Assembly: GCA_963778165.1 (NCBI GenBank)
Contig: CAVZTE010000007.1
Coordinates: forward strand, 372,001 to 436,000
DNA: 64,000 nucleotides
Direction of reading: 5' to 3'
Origin: Bog-756 sp963778165
GTDB lineage: Bacteria; Actinomycetota; Acidimicrobiia; Acidimicrobiales; RAAP-2
Below are positions 1 to 8,732 of this stretch, piece after piece (the stretch's first letter is position 1; each line of letters begins with the position of its first letter). The notes beneath the pieces were generated by a model, which ran no database searches, had not been told where the DNA came from, and saw nothing but the letters and a program-made list of their open reading frames with translations. A program made the translations under genes and the position numbers.

Positions 1-52
1 ACCTCTAAGGGAAGGCCGTAGGGGCGTCCGATTCAAATCCGGTCGTCCCCCG
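1..52 (+). other. tRNA-like 3' end, truncated by the window
   Basis: The first 52 bases resemble the 3' half of a tRNA gene. TTCAAAT at 32-38 fits a T-loop, GCC/GGC at 15-17 and 23-25 could form a class II variable arm, and 13 bases separate the T-loop from a G at 52. If the anticodon loop is 3-9, the anticodon would be CTA. Against this, two T-stem pairs mismatch and CCA is not encoded. The 5' half lies outside the window, so this may be only a tRNA remnant or chance similarity. GTCGTCCC at 42-49 also pairs with GGGACGAC at 63-70. Confidence 0.2.
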
Positions 53-225
53 CCCTGTGTCAGGGACGACATGTCGTCATCGGAACTACGTGGGCTTACC
101 GGATGTCGCTACGTTGACCCGCCACCTAAGGAAGCAGCGCTCGACGGGTTCAATGTGGTCTGGTTGACTAGTGCCTACAGAGCTCACCGCACGTGGGCAT
201 GGCCTCAACGGGGTGGAGGTGCCCT

Positions 226-690
226 ATGGCGGAATCCAAGCAACTCGCACAGCACATGGTCGTGACACACTTCATCGTTTCCGATGATGTGGAACGATCC
301 CGGCTGTTCTACACCGAGGTTCTCGGCGGAACGGTGGTCTTCGGCCCAGAGCCAACGAACATCTCCCTCGCTAACACTTGGATCATCATCAACCGCGGCG
401 GAGGCCCCACCGACGATAAACCCACGGTCACCCTTCAGACGCCAAGCGACCCCGATCAGGTCAGTAGTTTCCTAAATATCAGGGTCGAAGACATCCACGC
501 GGCATACGCCGAATGGAGCGCCAGGGGAGCCCAGTTCCTGACGCCGCCGAAACAGCACAAATACGAGATCCGTTGCTACATCCGAGATCCTGACGGGTAC
601 ATCATCGAGGTGGGACAGACCACGGATCCGCAGGGAGATTGGTGGCCTGCCGAGTGGCCGCCGATTCACTCAAGCCGGCAACCAGAGTGA
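226..690 (+). CDS. VOC (glyoxalase/bleomycin-resistance) family protein
   Basis: This protein of 154 residues is a small soluble member of the vicinal-oxygen-chelate superfamily, which includes glyoxalases, dioxygenases and drug-binding proteins. The beta-alpha-beta-beta-beta pattern is recognisable: an opening strand VTHFIVSDDVERSRLFYTEV, a mid section with N-I-R-V-E-D-I, and the typical closing strand RDPDGYIIEVGQ with the metal-ligand Glu position. The ATG at 226 is chosen because GGAGG (215-219) lies six bases upstream; an in-frame GTG at 193 has no such site. The substrate cannot be told from sequence. It stands alone, with no evident operon partner. Confidence 0.75.
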   Translation: MAESKQLAQHMVVTHFIVSDDVERSRLFYTEVLGGTVVFGPEPTNISLANTWIIINRGGGPTDDKPTVTLQTPSDPDQVSSFLNIRVEDIHAAYAEWSARGAQFLTPPKQHKYEIRCYIRDPDGYIIEVGQTTDPQGDWWPAEWPPIHSSRQPE

Positions 691-1006
691 GCTCACTTTC
701 ATAGGGGACCCCGGGGGTGAATCCGAGCTCGCGGGTACTCACTCACTGGCTGAGACGGATGAAGATCTCCACCCACTGCGTGAAGTCCCTCGGTGGACGT
801 GGTCGTACGACGACTCGCAAGCATGGTCCATCCTCCCGCCCGGAGTGCACCCACAACATGGTATGACTGAACGTGGAAATCCCGCTCGGTGAGTGTAGTT
901 CCTACGAACCTGAGGAAGTGATGGATTGCGAGCGCCGCCGGTGCGATCGTCACAACCTTCGTGGTTTCGCACACGTCCGTAACGGCATAGGCGTTACAGT
1001 CGTCTG
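691..1006. other. Intergenic, no convincing gene
   Basis: A 316-base gap between the VOC gene and a doubtful small ORF. Minus-strand open frames exist but show no domain, ribosome site or coding character that I trust. Confidence 0.5.
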
Positions 1007-1378
1007 GTGGCCAGGACCGCCCGACGTGACGTGATCAGCCTCCTCATCGAGAAACAGGTGATCTACACCGAGGAGGAGGTCGATGCGCTCGTCGCCCAGG
1101 CGAAGAAGCTGGCCGGGGAGAGCGGAAGGACTGTGCGTGCCGAGGCCGAGCTGGTCCTGTCGAGGGACAGGGAATCGCGGCTGCGAGACCTACGGAGGAA
1201 GGTGATGGGAGTCAATGACCTCGTAGCAGCTATCACCGTCGAAGTCGATGACCTTCGGGCCGAGTCAGGTGATGACGACGGAGAGCTGGCCGCAATTATG
1301 GCGACGATGGCTGTCTCCCGCGAACCTTTCACCCAAGCCTCGAGCGCGTGCTTCCACTTCGACCACAAGGCCTGGTGA
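1007..1378 (+). CDS. Small hypothetical protein, charged and helical
   Basis: A 123-residue open frame with a GTG start and no strong ribosome site. The first two thirds are rich in Glu, Arg and Lys in a pattern expected of amphipathic helices or a coiled coil (for example EEEVDALVAQAKKLAG). The C-terminal 30 residues look less like coding sequence, so the gene may be truncated or decayed. I do not recognise a family. It precedes the split-barrel gene at 1525 by about 150 bases. Confidence 0.4.
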   Translation: MARTARRDVISLLIEKQVIYTEEEVDALVAQAKKLAGESGRTVRAEAELVLSRDRESRLRDLRRKVMGVNDLVAAITVEVDDLRAESGDDDGELAAIMATMAVSREPFTQASSACFHFDHKAW

Positions 1379-1524
1379 GACACCGGCGTCGTCGGCTGCA
1401 ACCGTGGTGCCAACGCCGAAGTAAGGACGGAATCGACGTAGGGGATCAAGCTTCTCAATCACGCAGCATCTTGAAGGGTCCAGCGAGGCGTGAACACTGG
1501 GATGCAGCGAATAGTGTTAGTCAC

Positions 1525-1953
1525 ATGTCACATCAAATGATCGGCGACGAACTCAACCGATTCCTCAGTTTCGGCACACGTACCGGCAAGTTGGCCACTG
1601 TACGCTCAGATGGAAGTCCCCATGTTGCTCCCGTCTGGTTCATCCTCGACGACGATGACTTGGTCTTTATGACCGGAGCTGAAACGGTAAAGGGGCGAGC
1701 CATGCTCCGCGACCCGCGGGTGGCTCTCTCCGTGGATGACGAGAGCCCGCCCTTCGCGTTTGCAACGATAGAAGGCGTTGTCTCGATAACGCGTGACCCG
1801 GATGAAATGCTTCCGTTGTCAATTGCCATCGCCCGCCGATATATGGGTGACGAGCGGGCAGAACAGTACGGGAGACGCAATGCGGTCGAAGGGGAGCTAC
1901 TGCTGCGCCTAAGTCGGCTCAAAGTCTCCGCCGTGGCAGCCATCGCTGACTAG
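1525..1953 (+). CDS. PPOX-class split-barrel F420/FMN-dependent oxidoreductase
   Basis: This protein of 142 residues belongs to the pyridoxamine-5'-phosphate-oxidase-like split-barrel fold, close to the Rv1155/TIGR03618 group that in actinobacteria uses F420 or FMN. Diagnostic segments are the N-terminal helix, GKLATVRSDGSPHVAPVWF, DDLVFMTG, the phosphate-side Lys in ETVKGRAMLRDPRVALSVDD, and PFAFATIEGVV. The ATG at 1525 gives the normal family length; longer in-frame extensions encode non-family sequence. The likely role is a cytosolic deazaflavin- or flavin-linked reductase; the substrate is unknown. Confidence 0.8.
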   Translation: MSHQMIGDELNRFLSFGTRTGKLATVRSDGSPHVAPVWFILDDDDLVFMTGAETVKGRAMLRDPRVALSVDDESPPFAFATIEGVVSITRDPDEMLPLSIAIARRYMGDERAEQYGRRNAVEGELLLRLSRLKVSAVAAIAD

Positions 1954-2046
1954 TCCAAGAGCCAAGTGAATGGCGGCACCGATATTCTCGATAGCCGGGG
2001 CAATAGCTAGGCACTTGGGGGAGGCCAGTCCTTAATCTGCCGGAAG

Positions 2047-2370
2047 TTGGCCCACTCGGACGAGTGCGGCCAGTTCTCCTGTGATAATCAACTCTCGAGT
2101 ATCAAGGATTTCGCTGTCGAGGGTTTTGCTGCATGCTTGCCGGAGGTTGATCTCAAGGCCTCACTCGCCCACTACGTTGGGTTGGATTTCGTGGCGATGC
2201 AGCACGAAGAATGCGGGAAGTGGGCATGGATTCGGTCTGGCACTGCCGGACGCCATCTCTTCCTGAAAAGAGACCTTCACCTCGCGACAACGGCAGCGGC
2301 GGCCGACCTCGCCGCGCAGACGCCAATGCGCTCGAATCCGTCTGGATCGGTACTGAAACTAGTGGCATGA
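2047..2370 (+). pseudogene. Decayed VOC-family fragment
   Basis: A 107-residue frame with a TTG start and no ribosome site. Part of it (LAHYVGLDFVAMQHEECGKW, then RHLFLKRD) looks like the central strands of a VOC protein, but the second half drifts into unrelated sequence. A shifted frame just downstream encodes SDTYIYL, which resembles the continuing strand of the same fold. This suggests a frameshifted remnant rather than a working gene. The similarity is weak, so the call is tentative. Confidence 0.3.
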
Positions 2371-2534
2371 GCGACACCTACATATACCTGCGTCAGCCGG
2401 TTCACGTTGAGCTTGGCAACAGCTTGTCCGGTTTGGAAGCCCGCTCGGCAGCGGTGCCCACGTCGACCGCCGCCCTTGACATCGGCTAGGCGGACGATGC
2501 CACCCATGGCTGAATGGCGCGGGTGGGGCGACGC

Positions 2535-3893
2535 CTACCACCGGACAGTCGCAGCTTGCGGTTCACTTATTTCGTGGTGTCTGTCCCGACTTAAGCGTTC
2601 GGCAATTCGGACGATGGGAGGGGCCGCCAGTACGACAAGGCACACTTCGAAGGGAGATCGAAAGCGAACGAGTCCATAGACGAACACGCTCACGAAGGTA
2701 AGCACGCCAGCGGGAACGAGCAGAAACCATTGTCGGATATGAAGTCGCCGAAGAATCACGACGCCGACGATCCCCAGCCCAAGCATGCAATAGTAAAAGA
2801 TGGTGCCGGCATCCGTGGCGAGGGCCGGACGTCCTTCCCCCAGTTCGATATTCGCGTCTTCAGCGGGTCGGTAAAGGCCCCACTCCCGTCCGATCCTCGC
2901 CAACATAACGACGGGTAGTCGAGAAAGGTGCCCTCTGGCGTACTGGATCGCTCGTTGCTCATCTCTCGCCGACTGGACCGATTCGTCACCCGGCCCGGCT
3001 TTTGCCGTAGCACATGTAAAGGACCACGATCCCAACTGAGATCCGTAGTAGGTCTGGTTGCAGTTTGCCCCCGAGAGGGCGAGGCCGGTCCCGGTCGATA
3101 TGTAAGTAGTGTCCGCAAAGGTGGCTAGGTTTCGTGTGACGCAAGGCGCCAGTACCACGCCGAACATCAAAAGCGCGCAACCAAGTTGGCCTAGTCGGCG
3201 GCGAAGAGTTTCTGCCCGCATGCCAACGATGGCTGGCAACAAGAGCGTGGGGACAAAGAGAATGAGTTCCACTCGCACAAGCGTTTCGGCTGCACATGCC
3301 AACCCGACGAGCGCGGCCCGGGTCATCCCAGGTGATCGCATGTAACGAACGATCGCCAAGAGAAGCAAGGCCATTATCAGCATGGCCGGCGTTTCGGACA
3401 TGACGATCCCGCTCGGCATCCAGAAATCAGGTGCCAGTGCCGCCAAACCTGCGGCTACCAGTCCAACCTTTGCGCCCGCAACGTCCCGACCCAAAATACC
3501 GACGAAGAGAACGACCAGCGCGCCAAGGACAGCCTCAGTCAATCTGGGGACTGTCGTACTCTTGCCAAATGGAATCACCAAATTGACAATCCCGAGTAGC
3601 AGGGAGGTCAGCGGAGGGTGGGCCGCCGTCGGCGGGGTGCTTTCTGGCACCCGGAAGAACTGGCCGAGCCGAAACTGTTCGGCAGTCAGCTGGTACCAAA
3701 GGGCATCGTAAATCCTTTGGTTCTGAAAGCGGGTGAAAATGAGTACGTAGCCGACCCGAAAGACGAGGGCGAAAGTAACAAGGCAGACCAGCCAGATCCG
3801 GTAGCAACGGGCGGTCAATGCCGTCCCGACCGACCACAACGGATCGATCACATGGTTGCCGAACCGTCCCGAGTCGTCCACGCTGACCGTCAC
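2535..3893 (-). CDS. Multipass membrane glycosyltransferase, GT-C/ArnT-PMT-like
   Basis: A 452-residue integral membrane protein with about ten hydrophobic helices after a short cytoplasmic start. It has the layout of GT-C fold lipid-linked sugar transferases: the first helix (IWLVCLVTFALVFRVGYVLI) is followed by an external loop, then HPPLTSLLLGIV, RLTEAVLGALVVLFVGILGR and APDFWMPSGIVMSETPAM. Members transfer sugars from polyprenyl phosphate to proteins, lipids or wall polymers on the outer membrane face; the acceptor here is unknown. The first helix lacks the clear DE/DD pair usual in loop 1. GTG at 3893 is preferred; TTG at 3902 is the longest possibility. It is transcribed alone, divergently from the two-component system. 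Confidence 0.7.
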   Translation of the reverse strand: MTVSVDDSGRFGNHVIDPLWSVGTALTARCYRIWLVCLVTFALVFRVGYVLIFTRFQNQRIYDALWYQLTAEQFRLGQFFRVPESTPPTAAHPPLTSLLLGIVNLVIPFGKSTTVPRLTEAVLGALVVLFVGILGRDVAGAKVGLVAAGLAALAPDFWMPSGIVMSETPAMLIMALLLLAIVRYMRSPGMTRAALVGLACAAETLVRVELILFVPTLLLPAIVGMRAETLRRRLGQLGCALLMFGVVLAPCVTRNLATFADTTYISTGTGLALSGANCNQTYYGSQLGSWSFTCATAKAGPGDESVQSARDEQRAIQYARGHLSRLPVVMLARIGREWGLYRPAEDANIELGEGRPALATDAGTIFYYCMLGLGIVGVVILRRLHIRQWFLLVPAGVLTFVSVFVYGLVRFRSPFEVCLVVLAAPPIVRIAERLSRDRHHEISEPQAATVRW

Positions 3894-4288
3894 AAGAGGC
3901 AATCAGGTGACGGCTTAGCTAGTTGACCGTGATTCGTTGCGCTGAGGGTTTGGTCAATCGCGCTTGATCGCATGTCCCCTTTCGGAATGGCCCGAGGTCG
4001 GCTAACCAAAAGCGGTGACAGGGGTAGTCGATGACCGACCGGCATAGCAATCCTGATGGAGAGATGGGCGAGGAGGCACCATCACCGCCACTCGAGTTGA
4101 CCCCGGCCAGCCCAGCAGCCCGTGCCCGGGTGAAGGCGCTTGGTCAGATGGTCAAGCCACCTTGGTCGTGCCATGCTCGGATGGTAACGGCGGGATTGTG
4201 ACGCTGACCTGCCGTAACTGAATGAAAATTCAGCGGGCCTCCATACGGTCATCGCAGGCGCGAGGATGGGACGGTGGTGAGGGCCTCG
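3894..4288. other. Intergenic, with a possible 56-residue ORF (4031-4201)
   Basis: This gap separates the glycosyltransferase from the response regulator and must hold both divergent promoters. An ATG frame at 4031-4201 (MTDRHSNPDGEMGEE...) has a weak AGGGG-like site before it but no recognisable family. I see no clear -10/-35 pair. Confidence 0.3.
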
Positions 4289-4966
4289 ATGCGAGTGTTG
4301 ATGATCGAGGACGACAAGTCGCTGGTAGCAAGCTTACGGGTCGCCGTGCAGGACGCGGGGTTCGTATGCGATGTTGCCTACGACGGGGCCGATGGCCTTC
4401 AACAAGCGATACGTGGCCAATACGATCTGATCGTTCTCGACATCATGCTTCCATCGCTCAATGGCTTCAAAGTGTGTTCTGAACTCCGCAAGCTCGGCAA
4501 TCGGGTGCCCATAGTGATGCTGACCGCCAAGGTCGGAGAATGGGATGAAGCGGAAGGTCTCGACACGGGAGCCGATGACTACCTGACGAAGCCGGTGTCA
4601 CTAGTCGTGTTTATAGCTCATCTACGAGCTCTCCTGCGCCGCACTTACCTGGCTTCGAGCACCGAAATAGTGGTGGATGGAGTTAGTTTGAACCCGGTCA
4701 GGCGGCTCTGTCGCTTTGGCGGGCAAGAGGTGCAGCTTTCAGGCCGGGAGGTCGAAGTGCTGGCAGGGCTGATGGCTGCCGATGGAGCAGTGATAGCCAA
4801 GCAGGACCTCCTCCGCCAGGTTTGGGGCGATCAGTTCAAGGGCGACGACAACATCGTCGAGGTCTACATCCGACACCTGAGAACAAAGCTGCGGTCGTTT
4901 GGGCGATTGGTGGTGGCCACAGTTCCTGGTGAGGGTTATCGATTCTGCATTTCTGAGGGAGTCTGA
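4289..4966 (+). CDS. OmpR-family response regulator
   Basis: A 225-residue two-component regulator. The N-terminal receiver domain has the acidic pair E7-D8-D9, phospho-acceptor D51 in IVLDIMLPSLNG, T79 in VMLTAK and K101 in DYLTKPVS. The C-terminal winged helix includes LSGREVEVLAGLMA, the recognition region DDNIVEVYIRHLRTKL, and GEGYRF at the wing. The ATG at 4289 has GAGGG five bases upstream; GTG at 4274 is a possible longer start. The stop lies five bases before the sensor kinase gene, so the two form an operon and almost surely a cognate pair. The signal is not evident. Confidence 0.92.
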   Translation: MRVLMIEDDKSLVASLRVAVQDAGFVCDVAYDGADGLQQAIRGQYDLIVLDIMLPSLNGFKVCSELRKLGNRVPIVMLTAKVGEWDEAEGLDTGADDYLTKPVSLVVFIAHLRALLRRTYLASSTEIVVDGVSLNPVRRLCRFGGQEVQLSGREVEVLAGLMAADGAVIAKQDLLRQVWGDQFKGDDNIVEVYIRHLRTKLRSFGRLVVATVPGEGYRFCISEGV

Positions 4967-4971
4967 GGTCA

Positions 4972-6372
4972 ATGGCCCTGGTCCGCTCCCTCCGCTTCCG
5001 AATTACCTGTCTGGCGATGGTGGCCGTCGTCATTGTGCTGTGTGTTGTGGGTGTCATCGTTGTGCGCGCGGTCGATAGCCACCTGCTGGGTCAGGTTGAT
5101 CGTGGGCTTGTTAATAGTGGCAACTACCTCGGGGCACGGATAGCGCACAACGAGTTCGTGCCGGTGACCGTACCGGCTGATCAGTTGGGCCAAGGGTTGT
5201 CGCCCTCCGGCCACCTCCTGGGCGAAAGCGCCAATATCCACGGGATGCCACCACTGATCGCGGTCCGGCCCGGTGACAAGCTGCCGCTGTTCAGGACCAT
5301 CTACTACAAGCGAATCGGGTACGTCCGGTTGCTCGAGCAGCGAATTGCTCCGCATGGACTAATTCTCGTGACCGGTCAGCAAATCAATGTGGTGGTCGAG
5401 GCTGGGCATTCGTTGAAAGAGCTACTTGCGATCATCCTTCCGTTGTTGGCGGTAACCCTGGGAGCCCTGATTTGGATCGTCGTGAGCCGGACGATGCGCC
5501 GGATGGAAGAGATGCGGGGTGCGGTCGCCGAGATCTCTGATCGGAAACTCGATGATCGGATTCCACTCTCGGGTAGCGGCGACGAACTCGATCGTTTGGC
5601 AGTGACGATGAATGACATGCTTGATCGACTAACGACTGCTGTGACAAGGGAACGTCGGTTTGTCGCCGATGCCAGCCACGAGCTGCGGAGTCCAATCGCC
5701 AGTCTTCGCGCTGCGTTCGAGGTGTCGCGGGGAATTCGAGGCGATCGCCATTGGAACGAAGATGCAGCGTCGAGCGCACTTCAGAGACTCGATATGTTGG
5801 CTGAAGACTTGCTTGTTCTTGACTCCGTCGGTCGGACTTGTCTAGGGCGAGGTGTCGAGCTGGTGGACATCGACGAGCTGGTTCTTGAGCAGGTAACTCA
5901 ACTACGGCACCTCACCGAGCTGGACATCGATATCGGTAGGGTATCTGCGGGCCAGGTCTTAGTCCGCGAAGTCGACATGATGCGGATCATTGAGAACCTC
6001 TCATCCAACGCGTGCAGACACGCCGTCAGTCGAATAGCTTTTGCTGTAACGGAGACTGATGGCCGTGTGCATCTGTCTGTCAGTGACGACGGGCCCGGCA
6101 TCCCGGCTGAGATGCGCGTGCAGGTCTTTGAACGGTTTGCTCGCCTTGATGTTGAGCGAACCCGCCAAGATGGTGGATCCGGGCTTGGGTTGGCCATTGT
6201 CGCCGAACTTGTAAAGGGGTATGAAGGCGAGGTGTGGGTTGAGGGGGCTCTGCCGCACGGGGCTCGGTTTGTTGTGGACCTGCCGGCACCACCACTGAAC
6301 ATGACGCCTCACGGCCAGACAGAGGTGCAGGAACCGCGGGGCGGCCATCTCTGGGCGGATCGAGCGGTCTGA
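4972..6372 (+). CDS. Sensor histidine kinase, HAMP type
   Basis: A 466-residue membrane kinase paired with the regulator just upstream. Transmembrane helix 1 is about residues 13-34, an extracytoplasmic sensor domain spans about 35-148, helix 2 is 151-171, and HAMP runs to about 222. The dimerisation/phospho-acceptor domain has H236 in DASHELRSPIASL. The ATPase domain has the N box (ENLSSNACRHA), G1 (DDGPGIP), F box (FERFARLD) and G2 (GGSGLGLAI). All catalytic motifs are intact. The sensor domain of about 110 residues has no family that I recognise, so the stimulus is unknown. Confidence 0.92.
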   Translation: MALVRSLRFRITCLAMVAVVIVLCVVGVIVVRAVDSHLLGQVDRGLVNSGNYLGARIAHNEFVPVTVPADQLGQGLSPSGHLLGESANIHGMPPLIAVRPGDKLPLFRTIYYKRIGYVRLLEQRIAPHGLILVTGQQINVVVEAGHSLKELLAIILPLLAVTLGALIWIVVSRTMRRMEEMRGAVAEISDRKLDDRIPLSGSGDELDRLAVTMNDMLDRLTTAVTRERRFVADASHELRSPIASLRAAFEVSRGIRGDRHWNEDAASSALQRLDMLAEDLLVLDSVGRTCLGRGVELVDIDELVLEQVTQLRHLTELDIDIGRVSAGQVLVREVDMMRIIENLSSNACRHAVSRIAFAVTETDGRVHLSVSDDGPGIPAEMRVQVFERFARLDVERTRQDGGSGLGLAIVAELVKGYEGEVWVEGALPHGARFVVDLPAPPLNMTPHGQTEVQEPRGGHLWADRAV

Positions 6373-6979
6373 GTAAATCCGGCGTCGGTCGGGCTTTCAG
6401 CGTACCCAATGTGCGCCAGGGACGCCCCAACATGGAAGCGGCGGACCATGAGCAAGCCCCACTACTACGCGATCCAGTTCTGGTTGTCGCGGCGCTTAAG
6501 TCGCTGCTTGGATGGGTTCAACCGGCCCAACGTGGCCAGATCGGATGTTACGGAGGTCACGGTCGCACCGGTACAGCGCTTGCCTCTCGCCATCTTCTGT
6601 GGACAAGCGCCAGGCGAAGCAGTCAACTGGGTTAGTGCCAAGTACTGCGAACATGCGGTCGTGACAGACGAGCAAGAAGCCTCGCCCACTGCCTCACCAG
6701 CTGCCCCGGCCACGTCGTGGAAGTCGTGTCAAGGCACTTCGGGTGGTGGCACAGGTGTCCGCGACCACGGTGTTGCTGGCCCACGACTTACGGGATCGAG
6801 TTCACTGATGGTGACCGTAGGAGCAAATACTCCAATCGCAGTTGCCCTTGCGGCGTGGGTTGTCTGCCCTTCCACCCATGATCGCTTCGACCACCCGCCA
6901 TGCCATCGGTGATCAGACGGGGGTCGCTCGCGTTCTCGCCGTCATCGGTGGTCTCGTAGGAGTTTCCTGTGCGGCTGCA
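6373..6979. other. Intergenic, no convincing gene
   Basis: About 600 bases between the kinase and the convergent P450 gene. Overlapping frames on both strands (for example plus 6409-6912) lack domains, coding bias or good ribosome sites. Confidence 0.5.
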
Positions 6980-8218
6980 TCAGGAACGACTGCTCGCCTT
7001 CGTGCGGTGCACGGGCAGGGACCGAAGAGATCCAAGGAAGCGCTCAGGCGCAGAATCATCTGTAGGTTCGAGGTCGGGCAGGCGGTCGAGTATGCAGCCC
7101 AACATCGCCTTGATCTCGACCCGAGCCAGGGCTGCGCCAAGGCAGTAGTGAGCACCCACACCGAAGGCGAGGTGGTCATTCGGGGTCCGGGTAATGTCAA
7201 AGCGGAACGGTTCCGTGAAGTGCGTTTCGTCCTGGTTCGCAGATTCGTAGAGCAGTACGACTTCGTACCCAGGCAGCAATATCGTGCCGCTGATCTCGAC
7301 CGCGCTGGTCACCGTGCGCGCCATGTTCTTGATGGGGGACACCAAGCGGATCATCTCATCGACCGCGCCGTCGAGTAGTGAGCGGTCGGCGAGCAGGTGA
7401 GCGTGCTCGCCGGGGTTGCGCAGCAGCAGGTCGACACCACCGCTGATCACGTTGCGGGTGGTCTCGTCGCCACCGAGCAGGATCAGGAGTGATTCCATGA
7501 CGAGCTCGTCCTCGGTCAGGCGCTCACCGTCGACTTCGGCACCGACCATGGCGCTGATCAGATCGTCACGCGGCCGGGACCGACGGTTCTTGATCGTCCG
7601 CCGAGCGTACCTGTCGAACTCGACAAATGCGGTCGCCGCCGTCTGCATGCGATCGGCGGTGCCGGCGATGGAGCCGATGAGATCGTCCGACCACCGCAGC
7701 AGCATGTCGTGATCGTCGCGTTCGATGCCGAGCATGTCTCCAATGATGATCATGGGTAGAGGCGCAGCGAGGTCGGCAACGATGTCAATCTCGTCGCGGT
7801 CGGCGATCACGTCGACCAGTTCGTCGCACAAGGCGGTGATGGCGGGAACCATGGCCTTCACCCGTCGTGGCGTGAACGCCTTGCTTACGACCCTGCGTCG
7901 GCGGGTGTGGTCGACTCCATCCATGTCGAGCATCCACGGAATCGGCGGGATCCTCGGACGCGAACCACCGGCGTTCGAGAACGTGGCACTGTCCCGGGAC
8001 GCTGCCGACACGTCGTTCCAAGTGGCGATGGCCCAGAGGTCATTGATCTCGTCGTGGTGGACGGGCGCCTCCCGACGCATCCACGCATAAGCCTCCGCAG
8101 CTACCTCACCGTATAGATGTTCGGACAGCAGGTCGACAGATCCCGTCGGTACCCACCCCACCCCGCCGGTGGTTGGTCCGGGGCCCGCCAATGGACTGGA
8201 ATGCGACGATTCGCTCAC
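6980..8218 (-). CDS. Cytochrome P450, CYP142-like
   Basis: A 412-residue bacterial class P450 monooxygenase. It has the I-helix motif LLGGDETT, the K-helix E-x-x-R in EMIRLV, and the haem loop FGVGAHYCLG with the thiolate ligand C359. The segments IKNMARTVTS and VVLLYESANQDETHF closely resemble CYP142, the actinobacterial steroid C26/C27 hydroxylase. Steroid or branched side-chain oxidation is therefore a reasonable inference but not proven. Redox partners are not nearby. GTG at 8218 gives the usual P450 length; the frame stays open upstream for another 131 codons of non-P450 sequence. Confidence 0.88.
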   Translation of the reverse strand: MSESSHSSPLAGPGPTTGGVGWVPTGSVDLLSEHLYGEVAAEAYAWMRREAPVHHDEINDLWAIATWNDVSAASRDSATFSNAGGSRPRIPPIPWMLDMDGVDHTRRRRVVSKAFTPRRVKAMVPAITALCDELVDVIADRDEIDIVADLAAPLPMIIIGDMLGIERDDHDMLLRWSDDLIGSIAGTADRMQTAATAFVEFDRYARRTIKNRRSRPRDDLISAMVGAEVDGERLTEDELVMESLLILLGGDETTRNVISGGVDLLLRNPGEHAHLLADRSLLDGAVDEMIRLVSPIKNMARTVTSAVEISGTILLPGYEVVLLYESANQDETHFTEPFRFDITRTPNDHLAFGVGAHYCLGAALARVEIKAMLGCILDRLPDLEPTDDSAPERFLGSLRSLPVHRTKASSRS

Positions 8219-8732
8219 ATCTCTGACCGAGGAAGCTTGAGGTGGCGTGTGGTCGCGTGGGGGGTGGCATTGGCGGTGGACGTCGCAGCCGTTGAAGCGT
8301 GCGTGCTGATCTTGAGCACCGCCCGGAGTCGGTGGGAACGGGTCATGACCGTCTTGATCGACGCCCACTCCGTTGGCCGGTGGAGCTTGCCCCCCTGAGA
8401 TGCCCCATGGATGCTCGGTGCCCGGTCCTTCATCAGTGATGAGCCTACAAGTTGCGTCCGTCAACGGAGCTGGATTCGGGTGTTCGGCCGGTGGGTACGT
8501 CGAGGTATAAATGCCCGCCGTCCCCCGCCGCAGATTTCGGGTCGCCGATTGACTCGACAGGAGGTCCCGGAGAAGTGATGGGACTATGTTCGAACCCCTT
8601 CCGAGCGTCATCCGGTGTCGAGCAAACCTGGCAACGATTCGAGGCAGCAGTGGCCGTCTATTGAGCAGGTTTCCTCAAGGCCGTCGGTCGAGGCGATCGT
8701 CTTGCCACCTCACGCCCGGCTTTGACGCGCGC
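8219..8732. other. Intergenic, no convincing gene
   Basis: About 510 bases containing the P450 promoter region and the 3' flank of the large secreted protein. I see no gene, RNA or repeat. Confidence 0.5.

Noticed and set aside
6409..6912. Possible 167-residue plus-strand gene
   Set aside because: No domain, no ribosome site, and a comparable frame runs on the other strand; treated as non-coding.
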